A DNA stretch of 64,000 nt, from NCBI GenBank assembly GCA_019352875.1, contig JAAAFW010000015.1, forward strand, positions 908,056-972,055, read 5' to 3'. A program made the translations under genes and the position numbers. The notes under the pieces were generated by a model. The model saw nothing but the letters and a program-made list of their open reading frames with translations. It was not told the DNA's origin and searched no databases. Positions 43,407 to 52,800 of this stretch are shown in pieces (the first letter of the stretch is position 1; each line of letters opens with the position of its first letter). This DNA comes from Pedobacter cryoconitis (GTDB taxonomy: Bacteria > Bacteroidota > Bacteroidia > Sphingobacteriales > Sphingobacteriaceae).

Positions 43407-45737
43407 TTATCGTTCGAATAACCGGTCAATCGCAGTCGCCTCATCGACAACATTTGAAAAACCAGGAAGCCGGTCCTCAGGTTCGTATTCATCCGGCTGA
43501 CTGACATTTTCCATGTAACTGTCCAGCAATCCAGGGGCATCGAAGTAGGTATCTTGATAAAAAGGTTCAAAATAGTTAGACAGACTACAGTCGTTCAAAA
43601 AATTTGCGTAATCATCTGCTATTTTCTCTTCCACTATTTCCAACGCACGATCACTGTAGCCTTCAAAATAGCTATAGATAAGGTTTTCCTCATGGCTTGA
43701 AAGATCGACGTCATTAGTGGTATATAATCCATTTACTGTTTCTTTTATAGTGGACATAAATACAGAATGCTGACACCAATCTTCTTCATATACCTCATAA
43801 TAATTCAGTACATCTAGAACGGTGCTTATTTGATAACTGTCAGCAGCGACTTCAATTGCCCTGGTAAAAAAATTCGGCCAGTGAGCCGTAATATATTCCT
43901 GAGTAGTAGTGTAGGTATCTAGATTGTTTAATACGTAGTATAGTTCCTTAAAGCTAACATTTGCCAAAAAAAGATCGGTGTCAGAGACAATTTCCAAAAG
44001 TCTTTCTTCATTTACATGCTCACGAAAATATCGCAGGTAAATGAACAAGATGCTGACTTGCCCGGCCATACTGTCAATACAAGCATCCAACATGTTTTCA
44101 AGTTTCTTATTAAACCTAGGGAAAAATTGGAGCAACTGCTCGGAAGTTAAAACCACACCTGAATCTGATTCTGGACTGAAATAAGTGGTAATCTGCTTGA
44201 AATATACCGCTGAAAAGAGAATGCGTTTGACTTCGGAAAAACGTTCACGGAGAAAATGAATGACAAAATCCCCAATCGAAGGATTTAAAAAACTAAAGCT
44301 CAATCTTCCATTGTCCAAACGTTTTTCGCTTTTTATAAATCCATCTAATAACTTCACCAGGGATTGTTGGTAGGCATCGGTCTTCATCTGATAGCCATTC
44401 TCACTAATTTCGTAGGCATATCGTCCCTCGAAAGCTTTTTCAAGTTCTTCAGATGCCACATTGTAGCCGCCTAAACTGAACAAAGTCATTAGCAAGAACC
44501 TTTCTTCTTCGTTCAATTGCTGTTCGTAGGCGAAATGCCAGATTTCCCTGGGATTATCTAGGCTATTAAATATGAAGAATTCTGTTTGCTCGACCGGTAC
44601 GATCTTTAGTCTATTTGCCGCGGTAATAAATTCAATCAGGCGCGGAAAATAATTTTTGTGGCTAATGATCTTAAGGTAATTATTGGATTTAAAAAAAACA
44701 TCGTATTGTTCCATTGCCATCCCAGAGTGGAAAAGGTGATTGTACAAAATCTTCGCCTTATCCAGCTTGGAATAGGATGTGATCTCGAGTTCATACTTAG
44801 AAAGATCTGCAAAACCCGAACGTTTGAACTTATCAAACCTATATTGCGCCTGTTTCAAGATAGTGGTTCGGGTGGTCATAACCAGATATTTGTTAGTACT
44901 TGCCTGAATGCGTTCTATAAAACTTACAATCTTTGCTTCTGTGTTTCTCGGGTTCAGGATCTCCGACAGGTTGGCGCCAAAAAAGTCGTCAAAGAATACA
45001 ACCTGCTTTGCCTCTGGTGAAGGGCTAAGTAGATCCTCGGCATCTTTCAACTGATCATCTACATAAATTAGTTGGAAACCCTTGGCCAGCAATTCACAGA
45101 TTAATAGGTACGAAATGGTGGTCTTCCCAATTCCGGGTTCTCCTGAAATGATCAGAAAGTGGTGCTCCATCAGTTTCTTGACCGCAAAGTCATAATTTTT
45201 GGTTGGCACATAAAAGCTGGCTTTTCTAAGGATCTTTTCTTTCACAAATTCGGATCTACCATTCACACCATTGTGCAAGATTTCATTGAGTATACTAGTA
45301 CTGGTCAACCACAGCTTGTAATATTTTTTTTCAATCTCTGGATATTTTGCGATCAGATTCATAATCCGTGCACCAGCGTAGACATCGTGGGAAGTTTGCA
45401 AATAGGGCTTAAGTTGCAAAACGATCTCGTCGATCTGCCCAACACTCAAATCAAATGCGGTCATTAGAATATATCTTTCCGGCTTCGATGAAAGCCTGTC
45501 CATCTTTTTCTTTTCTTCAATTATTGAAGTTTTCAGATTGGAATACGAAGATCGAACAAACTGCTTGGCTTGAACAATAATCTCATTTTCCTTGGTCTTG
45601 GCATAGCGCAGATCAATCCCCTTGTCCCGGCCCGTTTTAAAGATCTGAAAAGAAATGCTAAGTTCTTTTTCAAGGAGATCTTTGCAAAGTTCCTCAAACT
45701 CCTTATCGTTTAAAACACCCAGATTATAAGCTGCCAT
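43407..45737 (-). CDS. Mrr-like restriction endonuclease fused to nSTAND NTPase
   Basis: A 776-aa single-gene defence candidate. Residues ~1-115 are an Mrr-like PD-(D/E)XK nuclease: Asp42 in GIDLRYAK and the QAK variant Q56-A-K58 in IIVQAKQF. Walker A is GEPGIGKTT at 199-207, Walker B is VVFFDDFF near 248-255, and MTTRT near 292 is the sensor region, as in nSTAND3 proteins. The remaining ~430 residues are helical, probably a repeat-type sensor. STAND NTPases of this layout recognise phage proteins and trigger an effector; here the effector would be the nuclease. Transcribed opposite to the other cargo genes. Confidence 0.85.
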   Translation of the reverse strand: MAAYNLGVLNDKEFEELCKDLLEKELSISFQIFKTGRDKGIDLRYAKTKENEIIVQAKQFVRSSYSNLKTSIIEEKKKMDRLSSKPERYILMTAFDLSVGQIDEIVLQLKPYLQTSHDVYAGARIMNLIAKYPEIEKKYYKLWLTSTSILNEILHNGVNGRSEFVKEKILRKASFYVPTKNYDFAVKKLMEHHFLIISGEPGIGKTTISYLLICELLAKGFQLIYVDDQLKDAEDLLSPSPEAKQVVFFDDFFGANLSEILNPRNTEAKIVSFIERIQASTNKYLVMTTRTTILKQAQYRFDKFKRSGFADLSKYELEITSYSKLDKAKILYNHLFHSGMAMEQYDVFFKSNNYLKIISHKNYFPRLIEFITAANRLKIVPVEQTEFFIFNSLDNPREIWHFAYEQQLNEEERFLLMTLFSLGGYNVASEELEKAFEGRYAYEISENGYQMKTDAYQQSLVKLLDGFIKSEKRLDNGRLSFSFLNPSIGDFVIHFLRERFSEVKRILFSAVYFKQITTYFSPESDSGVVLTSEQLLQFFPRFNKKLENMLDACIDSMAGQVSILFIYLRYFREHVNEERLLEIVSDTDLFLANVSFKELYYVLNNLDTYTTTQEYITAHWPNFFTRAIEVAADSYQISTVLDVLNYYEVYEEDWCQHSVFMSTIKETVNGLYTTNDVDLSSHEENLIYSYFEGYSDRALEIVEEKIADDYANFLNDCSLSNYFEPFYQDTYFDAPGLLDSYMENVSQPDEYEPEDRLPGFSNVVDEATAIDRLFER

Positions 45738-45826
45738 TTCATTAATTTAAACCTAAAGTTAACGATAAATTCATCCGAAAAAGATTCCTCAATCTATTGC
45801 ATAATCACCAAAAAAAGGAGGACGTC

Positions 45827-45910
45827 ATGGAAACAACTACGGTACTTTCCCACAACCAAACAAAGTTAAACCCAGTACAGACTTCGACCCAGGACGGTTA
45901 CCATTTCTAA
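45827..45910 (+). CDS. 27-aa ORF with perfect Shine-Dalgarno sequence
   Basis: ATG at 45827, TAA at 45908-45910. The peptide begins METTTVLSHNQTKLN and ends TSTQDGYHF. It is preceded by AAAAAAGGAGGA ending 4-5 nt before the ATG, a full Shine-Dalgarno sequence that is unusual in Bacteroidota, and followed 3 nt after the stop by an 11-bp-stem hairpin. It may be a leader peptide, a small toxin/trigger peptide or a RiPP-like precursor; nothing in the sequence decides. No hydrophobic segment. Confidence 0.5.
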   Translation: METTTVLSHNQTKLNPVQTSTQDGYHF

Positions 45911-45913
45911 ATA

Positions 45914-45944
45914 GAAAGGCTGCAAGGAATTCATGCAGCCTTTC
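45914..45944 (+). terminator. hairpin terminator after the 27-aa ORF
   Basis: GAAAGGCTGCA and TGCAGCCTTTC form an 11-bp stem with a 9-nt loop directly behind the tiny ORF and 57 nt before the ATG of the 569-aa gene. It may be a terminator or an attenuator. Confidence 0.7.
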
Positions 45945-46000
45945 ATATATAAAACCATTTTTATTATTTCAGTTATATTTGATCAACTTAACGCTGAAGT

Positions 46001-47710
46001 ATGATTACTGAAACTGAAATCTGTACCTTGAACCTTACCACCGAAGTAGCTTCTTCTTTAAAAGCCAATGGGATCAAGTTCTTTGATGGGAGCATCGGAA
46101 ACCTAACCCGTTTGCATTATAGCAAAGGTTATGTTGAATGCTTACTTAACTACAAATACCCTAAAAACTTTCAAGAATATCAGGTATTGATAATCGACCT
46201 TAACAACGACAAAGAGATATTCTATGATTACCAGCAGCATCAGCATAAAAACAGTAAAAGCCCAGAAAAACACTACCTGATCTGCTCTCACCCTCAGGAT
46301 ATTTTTGATCCTAGGCCATTATCTCTAAAATTGATGGATGAAATAATATCGTCGAATCTGGATAAAGGTTTTTTAATGGTTGTATTCTGTAGTGAAGATG
46401 AAAAAGTGATGTATAATAAAACAGGAAATTCCTACGATAATTTTGAAGTTAACAATTATGAGTTCACCTATGGCGTTCCTTATCGTACGAATAAACATGG
46501 ACTTAAAACCATTATTCCAAATGAGCAAGGGGAGCTATACAGTTTCCTGAAAAAATTCAACAGCAGTTTTTCCTACCATGTACTCTTTGATCACCCAGAC
46601 AGAACGGTGAACGGTCAATATGGCCCAGATCCTGATTTTAAACCTCTTGTACTAACTGCGGATGGAAATATCGCCGGCATCTCTTGGTCCAATGAGAAAT
46701 CAGGGATGTTCTTTTTTCCAGAGACAAGTAAAAAAGCTGAATTCCTAGAAGAGTTCCTAAAGGAAATTGCTCCTACCTATTTCCCTCACTTATTCCCCGG
46801 CATCGTCAAAGACAAATGGCTGGAACAACCCGAATATCAGCTAACTAGTACCTTGAAACTACAGAATGAAAAAGAAAAGTTAGTCGAGGAATTTAACCAC
46901 AAACTCTCCGAGAAAGATAAAGAAATCCAGCTTGACGAGCATAAATATGGTTTCCTAAAACGCATGCTCATTGACACCGATCAGCCGCTGGTAGACAGTG
47001 TCATCGCATTTTTAAAGTGGCTTGGGTTTAACAAAGTGATCGATGCGGATAAGATTCCAGGCCGCACCATCAAGGAAGAAGACATCCAGATTGAAACTGA
47101 CCAGGGACTAATTATCATAGAGGTAAAAGGACTCGGTGGAAAAACAAAGGATTCAGAATGTAGCCAAGTTAGTAAATTCAGGAACAGGCGCCAAAAAGAG
47201 CGAGATAAACTCGATGTACATGCACATTTTCTAGTTAACCACGAGCGGCACAAGCCGGCCATGAAAAGAGCCAATCCACCATTTACCGAATTTCAAATGA
47301 GCGATGCAGAATTTGATTCCAGGGGATTGATGACCACCTGGCAACTTTTTCAGGTCTATCGAGCCATAACAAACGGCATATTCAGCAAGGCCCAAATTAG
47401 GTCCTGTTTTTTTTGCAATGGATACATCAACTTTATTCCCCAGGAAATGGTGGAGCTGGGTAAACCACAAGAAGTATTTGCAAAAAACTCGGTGATCGTA
47501 ATAACCCTTGATGAGCGGATAACCCTGAAAGTTAATGATAGGCTGGTCTACAAAGTAGCCGACAGTTTCCAAGCGGTCAATATCAAATCCATACAATACG
47601 ACAACAAACCTGTACAGAAAACTGGGACCGGCTCCTTCGGACTTAAGCTCAGTCATTCCATCCCAAATGATACGCGATTTTTTGTCTATCCAACCACCAT
47701 GCCATCCTAG
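46001..47710 (+). CDS. uncharacterised defence-island protein with C-terminal PD-(D/E)XK-like nuclease domain
   Basis: A 569-aa protein I cannot name. The N-terminal ~270 residues are mixed alpha/beta without recognised domain (QVLIIDLNNDKEIFYDY; LMVVFCSEDEKV). A short coiled coil (~285-315, KLQNEKEKLVEEFNHKLSEK) leads to a C-terminal region in which DIQIETDQGLIIIEVKGLGG near 358-378 has the D-x(n)-E-x-K pattern of a restriction-type nuclease, followed by a Lys/Arg-rich helix (KFRNRRQKERDKLD) and a VNHE stretch. Likely an antiphage effector given its place. The 27-aa ORF and hairpin upstream may regulate it. Confidence 0.75.
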   Translation: MITETEICTLNLTTEVASSLKANGIKFFDGSIGNLTRLHYSKGYVECLLNYKYPKNFQEYQVLIIDLNNDKEIFYDYQQHQHKNSKSPEKHYLICSHPQDIFDPRPLSLKLMDEIISSNLDKGFLMVVFCSEDEKVMYNKTGNSYDNFEVNNYEFTYGVPYRTNKHGLKTIIPNEQGELYSFLKKFNSSFSYHVLFDHPDRTVNGQYGPDPDFKPLVLTADGNIAGISWSNEKSGMFFFPETSKKAEFLEEFLKEIAPTYFPHLFPGIVKDKWLEQPEYQLTSTLKLQNEKEKLVEEFNHKLSEKDKEIQLDEHKYGFLKRMLIDTDQPLVDSVIAFLKWLGFNKVIDADKIPGRTIKEEDIQIETDQGLIIIEVKGLGGKTKDSECSQVSKFRNRRQKERDKLDVHAHFLVNHERHKPAMKRANPPFTEFQMSDAEFDSRGLMTTWQLFQVYRAITNGIFSKAQIRSCFFCNGYINFIPQEMVELGKPQEVFAKNSVIVITLDERITLKVNDRLVYKVADSFQAVNIKSIQYDNKPVQKTGTGSFGLKLSHSIPNDTRFFVYPTTMPS

Positions 47711-48002
47711 CAGCAAAAGTATACCGATAAAGCGCGAAATTTGCTACTATTTGATGTACTTCAACAGATTACTGCAATCATCGTCAAAAAAAGGGAATTT
47801 TTAAATGCATAAGGTGGTGAGTGGAGCCTATGGCTTCGACGCCAGCTGGATAACAGTTACATCTACTTTATTAGAAGCGACTTATTCTTTCAGTTTTAAA
47901 TAATTTATCTCTGCTAGAGTATTTCCCATTTTACTATATCGTAATCTTGCCAAGATTTGGCAAATGCCAATCGCTGTATAATCATTGCAAGAAAATTAAA
48001 TT
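47711..48002. other. intergenic gap before the recombinase
   Basis: Just under 300 nt with no ORF. The end holds overlapping inverted repeats (47947-47970) that may be an operator of the recombinase gene. Confidence 0.4.
47947..47970. promoter_or_regulatory. overlapping TTGGCA inverted repeats upstream of recombinase
   Basis: TTGCCAA-GAT-TTGGCAA (47947-47963) overlaps TTGGCA-AA-TGCCAA (47957-47970). They are about 35-55 nt before the ATG at 48003 and are a plausible repressor site. Confidence 0.4.
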
Positions 48003-49583
48003 ATGAAAACAGCAATTTTATACCTCCGTGTAAGTACCGATGAACAAGCATTAAGGGGTTATTCATTAAGAGCTTAGCAGGAAATGCTAACTAACTACTG
48101 CAAACTGCATGGCATTAGCATTTTAAAGATTTTCACAGAAGACCATTCTGCTAAATCTTTCAAACGACCAGAATGGATGAAGCTCACAACCTATTTGCGT
48201 AAACACCGGTCGGATTTCCTCCTCTTTACAAAATGGGATAGATTTAGCCGCAATACCTGTGATGCTTATCAAGTGTTGGCAAACCTAAAAAGGATGGGAA
48301 CTAACCCACAGGCAGTAGAGCAGCCATTGGACTTAAATGTTCCTGAGAACAAATTAATGCTTGCATTGTACTTGGCTATACCTGAAATCGAAAATGACCG
48401 ACGAAGCTTGAATACTCAAATGGGCATGAGGCGTGCGAAAAAGGAAGGACATTGGTCTGGCAGGGCACCACTAGGTTATAAAAACAAGACCTACGAAGAT
48501 GGGAAGAAATATATTGCACCAGAAGAACCCTACGCTTATGCAATCAAGTGGGCATTTCAAGAACTTTCTTTAGGTATGTCTTCAATGGCGGAAGTTTATA
48601 GAAAGGCATTTAAACTTGGGCTTACCTGTAGCATTAATAACTTTCATTCACTTGTACGCAATCGGATTTATTGCGGCAATATTAGAGTTCGCGAAATAGA
48701 TGGAGAAGAAGAACACATCATAAAAGGTCTGCATGAACCATTGATAACCGAAAGGCTATTTGACAAAGTTCAAAATATATTAAAAGGAGAGATTAAACCT
48801 AAAAGATCTGCAATTGCAACACCAGAAGATTTACCGCTTCGAGGCTTTTTAAAATGTCCTAGCTGCCATAGAATGCTTACAGGGAGTGCTTCAAAGGGCC
48901 GTAAAACCCATGTTGCTTACTACCATTGTAAATCGCCATGCAAAGTAAGATTCAATGCCAATCAGGTAAACCAGGATTTCATCGAAGAATTAAAACTCTT
49001 CAGGATTGCCAAAAGAGATCAGCCAAAATTCTTAAAAGAAATTATAAGCACTTATAACGAAGTGAGAAAAACGGCTGTCTCCATGAGACAGGGCTGTATA
49101 GATGAATTGCATATACAAGATGATCAGATAATTAATGCTAGAGAACTTTTGCTCGTTGGAAAGATCGAACCATCCGATTTTAAAATCTTGAAAATGGATT
49201 ACGATAATAAATTAAGTACAATAAATATTAGGTTAACAGAACTTAAAGAACGATTTAAAGATAAAATTAATATTCAGCCGATGGTTATCAATGCAGTAAA
49301 AACACTCTGTAATCTGTCAAATATTTATCAAACAGCAACAATTGAGGACAAAAGATACCTAGTAGAGACAATTTTTAATGGAATGTTAATTTACGACAAA
49401 GATGGATATCGAACCATAAATCTCAACAGCATTTCAGTTGTTATAACTTACCTGAAAAACAAGGAGTTACAAGGAAATAAAAAAGGGCAAAAGATCTTTA
49501 AAATCCTTTGCCCTTTTACGGGTGGAATATGGGGCTCGAACCCACGACCCTCGGTACCACAAACCGATGCTCTAACCAACTGA
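48003..49583 (+). pseudogene. large serine recombinase, interrupted by amber stop
   Basis: ATG at 48003 opens MKTAILYLRVSTDEQALRGY with the catalytic Ser11 in RVSTDEQ, but codon 25 is TAG (48075-48077) where relatives have Gln (RAQQEML). The frame then runs on for about 500 codons: KWDRFSRN catalytic Arg region, the E-helix, the recombinase domain (APLGYKNK), and a zinc ribbon (CPSCHRM, then YYHCKSPCK). A restart at ATG 48084 would lack the catalytic Ser and cannot recombine. The last ~35 codons run through a terminator and into the tRNA-His gene, so this tail arose from chromosomal sequence at the junction. Confidence 0.88.
49481..49517 (-). terminator. terminator of tRNA-His (right island edge)
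   Basis: AAAAGGGCAAA and TTTGCCCTTTT form the stem; read on the minus strand it lies 3 nt beyond the tRNA 3' end. It lies inside the recombinase frame. Confidence 0.7.
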
Positions 49584-49595
49584 GCTAAAACCACC
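49521..49595 (-). tRNA. tRNA-His (GTG)
   Basis: Read on the minus strand: 5' GGTGGTTTTAGCTCAGTTGG with the extra G-1 of tRNA-His, D-arm, anticodon stem TCGGT/ACCGA around loop TTGTGGT (anticodon GTG), T-arm GTGGG-TTCGAGC-CCCAT, and 3' ...CCACC with C73 pairing G-1. CCA is not encoded. Positions 5 and 6 (T,T) face 68 and 67 (T,T), so two acceptor pairs are mismatched. Identical to the gene at 58035. Likely integration target of the island. Confidence 0.92.
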
Positions 49596-49837
49596 GTTTA
49601 TTAATAGGACGAAAGTACGGTTTTGGCGTGTAATTTTTAAAATTTTTTATAAATAAATCGTCTTAAGCGCTGTTTAAGGCCGATTATTTATGTTTGCAGC
49701 TATTTAAATACTTGATTTTAAACATACTGCGTCCGGGTGAGAAATTACAGAAATTATAAAACCTGTGATAAGCCGTTATATATGGTACCTTTACCAGGAC
49801 AGATTGCATTCTGTTGTGGGCTCTTTAAGGAAAATCG

Positions 49838-52800
49838 ATGGTTAAAATCTGCACCAATCAGTATATTATTGCCATTGGCGCGTCAGCTGGTGGGCTGGAA
49901 GCGATAGCTGATTTTTTTGATCATACACCGCTGGACGCCGTTTCCTATATTTTAATTCAGCATATGTCTGCTGATTTTAAAAGCCAGATGGCACAAATTC
50001 TTAGCCCGCACAGTAAACTGAAGATTATTGAAGTGACGGATGAGATCAGGATAGGGCCAAATCTGGTTTATCTGATTCCCAGTTCAAAATATATGATTGT
50101 TAAAGATGGCTGGCTCATTTTATCTGATAAAAAAGAAAAACAGCCCCCGCATTTAACGATAGATTGCTTTTTTACTTCACTGGCCGAGGATTGTGGCGAT
50201 AAAGCCATTGGTATAATATTATCCGGTACAGGAGATGATGGGAGTAAAGGAGTTGAAGCTATTAATAGTTTTGGTGGTATGGTTATCGTCCAAGACCCAA
50301 AAACAGCTGCCTTTCAGGAGATGCCAATATCTGCACTGGAAACAGGTTGCGCAGATTATATAGTGGAACCGAAGAAAATGCCACAGATTATCGAGGACTA
50401 TGTGAAGAATGGTACAGCTGACCTTTTCGACCATTCAATTAATGAAACCGTTGTTAAAAGTATCTTTAGCCTAATCAACGGCAGTTCTCCATTAGACTTT
50501 ACAGATTATAAGCGCCCAACGATCCTTCGGAGAATTAAAAGAAGAATGGTTCTCCATAATATCTTACTGGCTACTGAGTATTTGGAGTATTTACATACGC
50601 ATCCGGAAGAAGTTGAATTGCTGGCCAACGATTTCCTGATCAGTGTAACTTCGTTTTTTAGAGACCCCGAAGCCTTCTCTATTATTGAGAAAACAGTTAT
50701 ACCGGCCATCATGGAGCAGCAATCAAAGGATGATATCGTTAAAATCTGGGTTGCAGGTTGTGCTACCGGTGAAGAGGCGTATTCCATGGCCATTTTAGTT
50801 AAAGAGTACTTAACCCTTCATCAGTCAGGTAAAACTATAAAAATATATGCGACTGATATTAATAAGTCGGCATTGGCGATTGCTTCAAAAGGATTGTATC
50901 CGGATACGATCAGTAAGGTGGTTTCTGAAAAGAGATTAGCTGATTATTTTACTGCTGAGGGACAGCATTTCCGGGTGAAGCAAGAGGTTCGAAGAATGAT
51001 TGTATTTGCTGCTCATGATCTGATTAAAAATGTTCCCTTCTGTAATATTGACCTGATCAGCTGCCGGAATCTGCTTATCTACATGAACTTGAATTTGCAG
51101 GAACGTGCTTTTTCAATGATGCATTTTGGCCTGAAGAAAGATGGATTTCTATTTTTAGGTCCGAGTGAGAATACATCAGTATTGAAACCTGATTTTAAAG
51201 AAACAAGTGCAAAATGGAATATTTTAAGAAGTCATAAAATAGGCCAGCCAGTTAAGTTTAATACATTTTCACCACCTGTTATTGGAAATATAACAACATC
51301 AAGCGCTATGGATCTCCGTAAAAACACACTTAATAAAAGTAAAAATATAATAATCGACGATGAATTTAACCTGGCTATTTTGGAAGAAACAGGTTTTAAC
51401 GGTGTTTGTACGGATGAGCATTTGTTTGTAATTAAATCTTTCGGAGACACCAGAGCTTATCTTAAAAATGAAAACTTTAAGTTCGATTTGAATGATCTGA
51501 TACCGGAGGAGGTTTCTGTAATTTTTAAGGCAGCGGCTTACAAGGCCTTGAAACTAAATCAAAGGATAGAGTTGAAAAAGATGGTTTTTCAGGGGATACT
51601 TCCCGCAGATCAGCGCATGGTGAATGTTATTTTTAAGCCTTTTCAAAGTGTTAAATCTGCTGATAAATTATTACTAATCTTATTCGTTGAAGCTAAAAGC
51701 AGGGCGAAGGCCGAAAATATAATTGGTCATGCTGGTTTTACAGCGCTGGCAAAAGATCACTTAAATAGTTTGGAGAAGGAGCTGGCAGAATCTAAACATA
51801 AACTGGAGACAGCTAATGAACGATCTGCATCTGCAGATGAGAATATGCAATCCTACAATGAGGAGCAGCAATCTGCAAATGAAGAAATGCATTCGGCAAA
51901 TGAAGAGCTGCAGTCAGTGAATGAAGAGCTACATACGATCAACAAAGAATATCAGGCCACCAATGCCAAGCTAACCGAACTCAATGATGATCTCAATAAC
52001 TATTTCCGCAGTAATGTAAATGGACAATTGTTTGTAGACAGGGATCTGCTGCTTAAAAAGTATTCTCCAGGTGCGGTAAAACATATCAATATTCTGGAAA
52101 GTGATATTGGTCGTCCGTTGAGTAATATTACAACCAATATCAAATTTGAGACGCTGATTAACGATATTAAACAGGTTATTCTGGATGAAAAAACGATTAC
52201 CAGGGAAGCTGAGGCGTCCAATGGGAAGATCTACCAGGTAATGACAATGCCATATATTAGAAAGAGCAGTAAAGAACCGGATGGCGCAGTAATTAGTTTT
52301 TATGATATTACGGAGCTTAAAAAGGTATCTCGTGAACTTGATATTACGAATAAGAAGTTGCACCAGAATAATGGAGAAATCACATTGGTCAATACGCAGC
52401 TTCAGGATAGAAATGAGCAGTTAAATAATTCAAAAAAATATATTGAGGAGATTTTTAATACCATTCACGATCCATTGGTTATCCTGGATAAGGAGTTGAA
52501 GGTCGTGCGGGCTACTGATGGGTTCTATCAGACCTTTAAAGTTTCCGAACATGAGACGGAGGGGAATTTCCTCTATAACCTTGGTAACCGGCAATGGGAT
52601 ATTCCGGTACTCCGGCATCAGTTGGAAAATATTCTGCCGGAACAAGGGTTTTTTAAAGCTTTTGAAGTGGATCATGTGTTTAATGTGATCGGTCGTAAGA
52701 TCATGAGGCTGACTGCCAGGCAATTTGATACCTATACGGATGAGACACTGACTTTGCTGGCTATTCACGATCTGACAGATAAACGCAAAGTAGAGGAAGG

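Larger units (their letters stand above)
45738..46000. other. divergent gap holding a tiny ORF and terminator
   Basis: Between the nSTAND start and the 569-aa gene start. It contains the 27-aa ORF and the hairpin listed separately; the remaining bases carry the promoters, of which I see no clear consensus match. Confidence 0.5.
39127..49525. mobile_element. integrated defence island at tRNA-His
   Basis: About 10.4 kb between GGGTGG at 39127 and the 3' end of tRNA-His at 49521. The right edge carries a serine recombinase gene running into the tRNA. The cargo consists of an ATPase/HNH pair, an Mrr-like nSTAND protein, a nuclease-like 569-aa protein, a tiny ORF and a decayed gene. Codon choice and composition look more AT-rich than in the flanking genes. 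The recombinase and one cargo gene are interrupted by amber stops, so the element appears immobile now. Boundaries are inferred from repeat and context. Confidence 0.65.

Noticed and set aside
47800..47880. possible tmRNA or other structured RNA before the recombinase
   Set aside because: No tRNA-like ends, no tag-peptide reading frame and no strong stems.
48084..48110. ATG 48084 as genuine start of the recombinase
   Set aside because: The same frame upstream encodes the conserved N-terminus with the catalytic Ser before an in-frame TAG, so this is an interrupted gene.
49360..49376. TACCTAGTAGAGA inside the recombinase gene, like the palindromic repeats
   Set aside because: Only one arm is present and it encodes conserved-looking residues (RYLVET), so the match is probably chance.
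39023..49600. CRISPR array, toxin-antitoxin pair or retron in the defence island
   Set aside because: No regularly spaced repeats, no reverse transcriptase and no pair of small overlapping genes were found.
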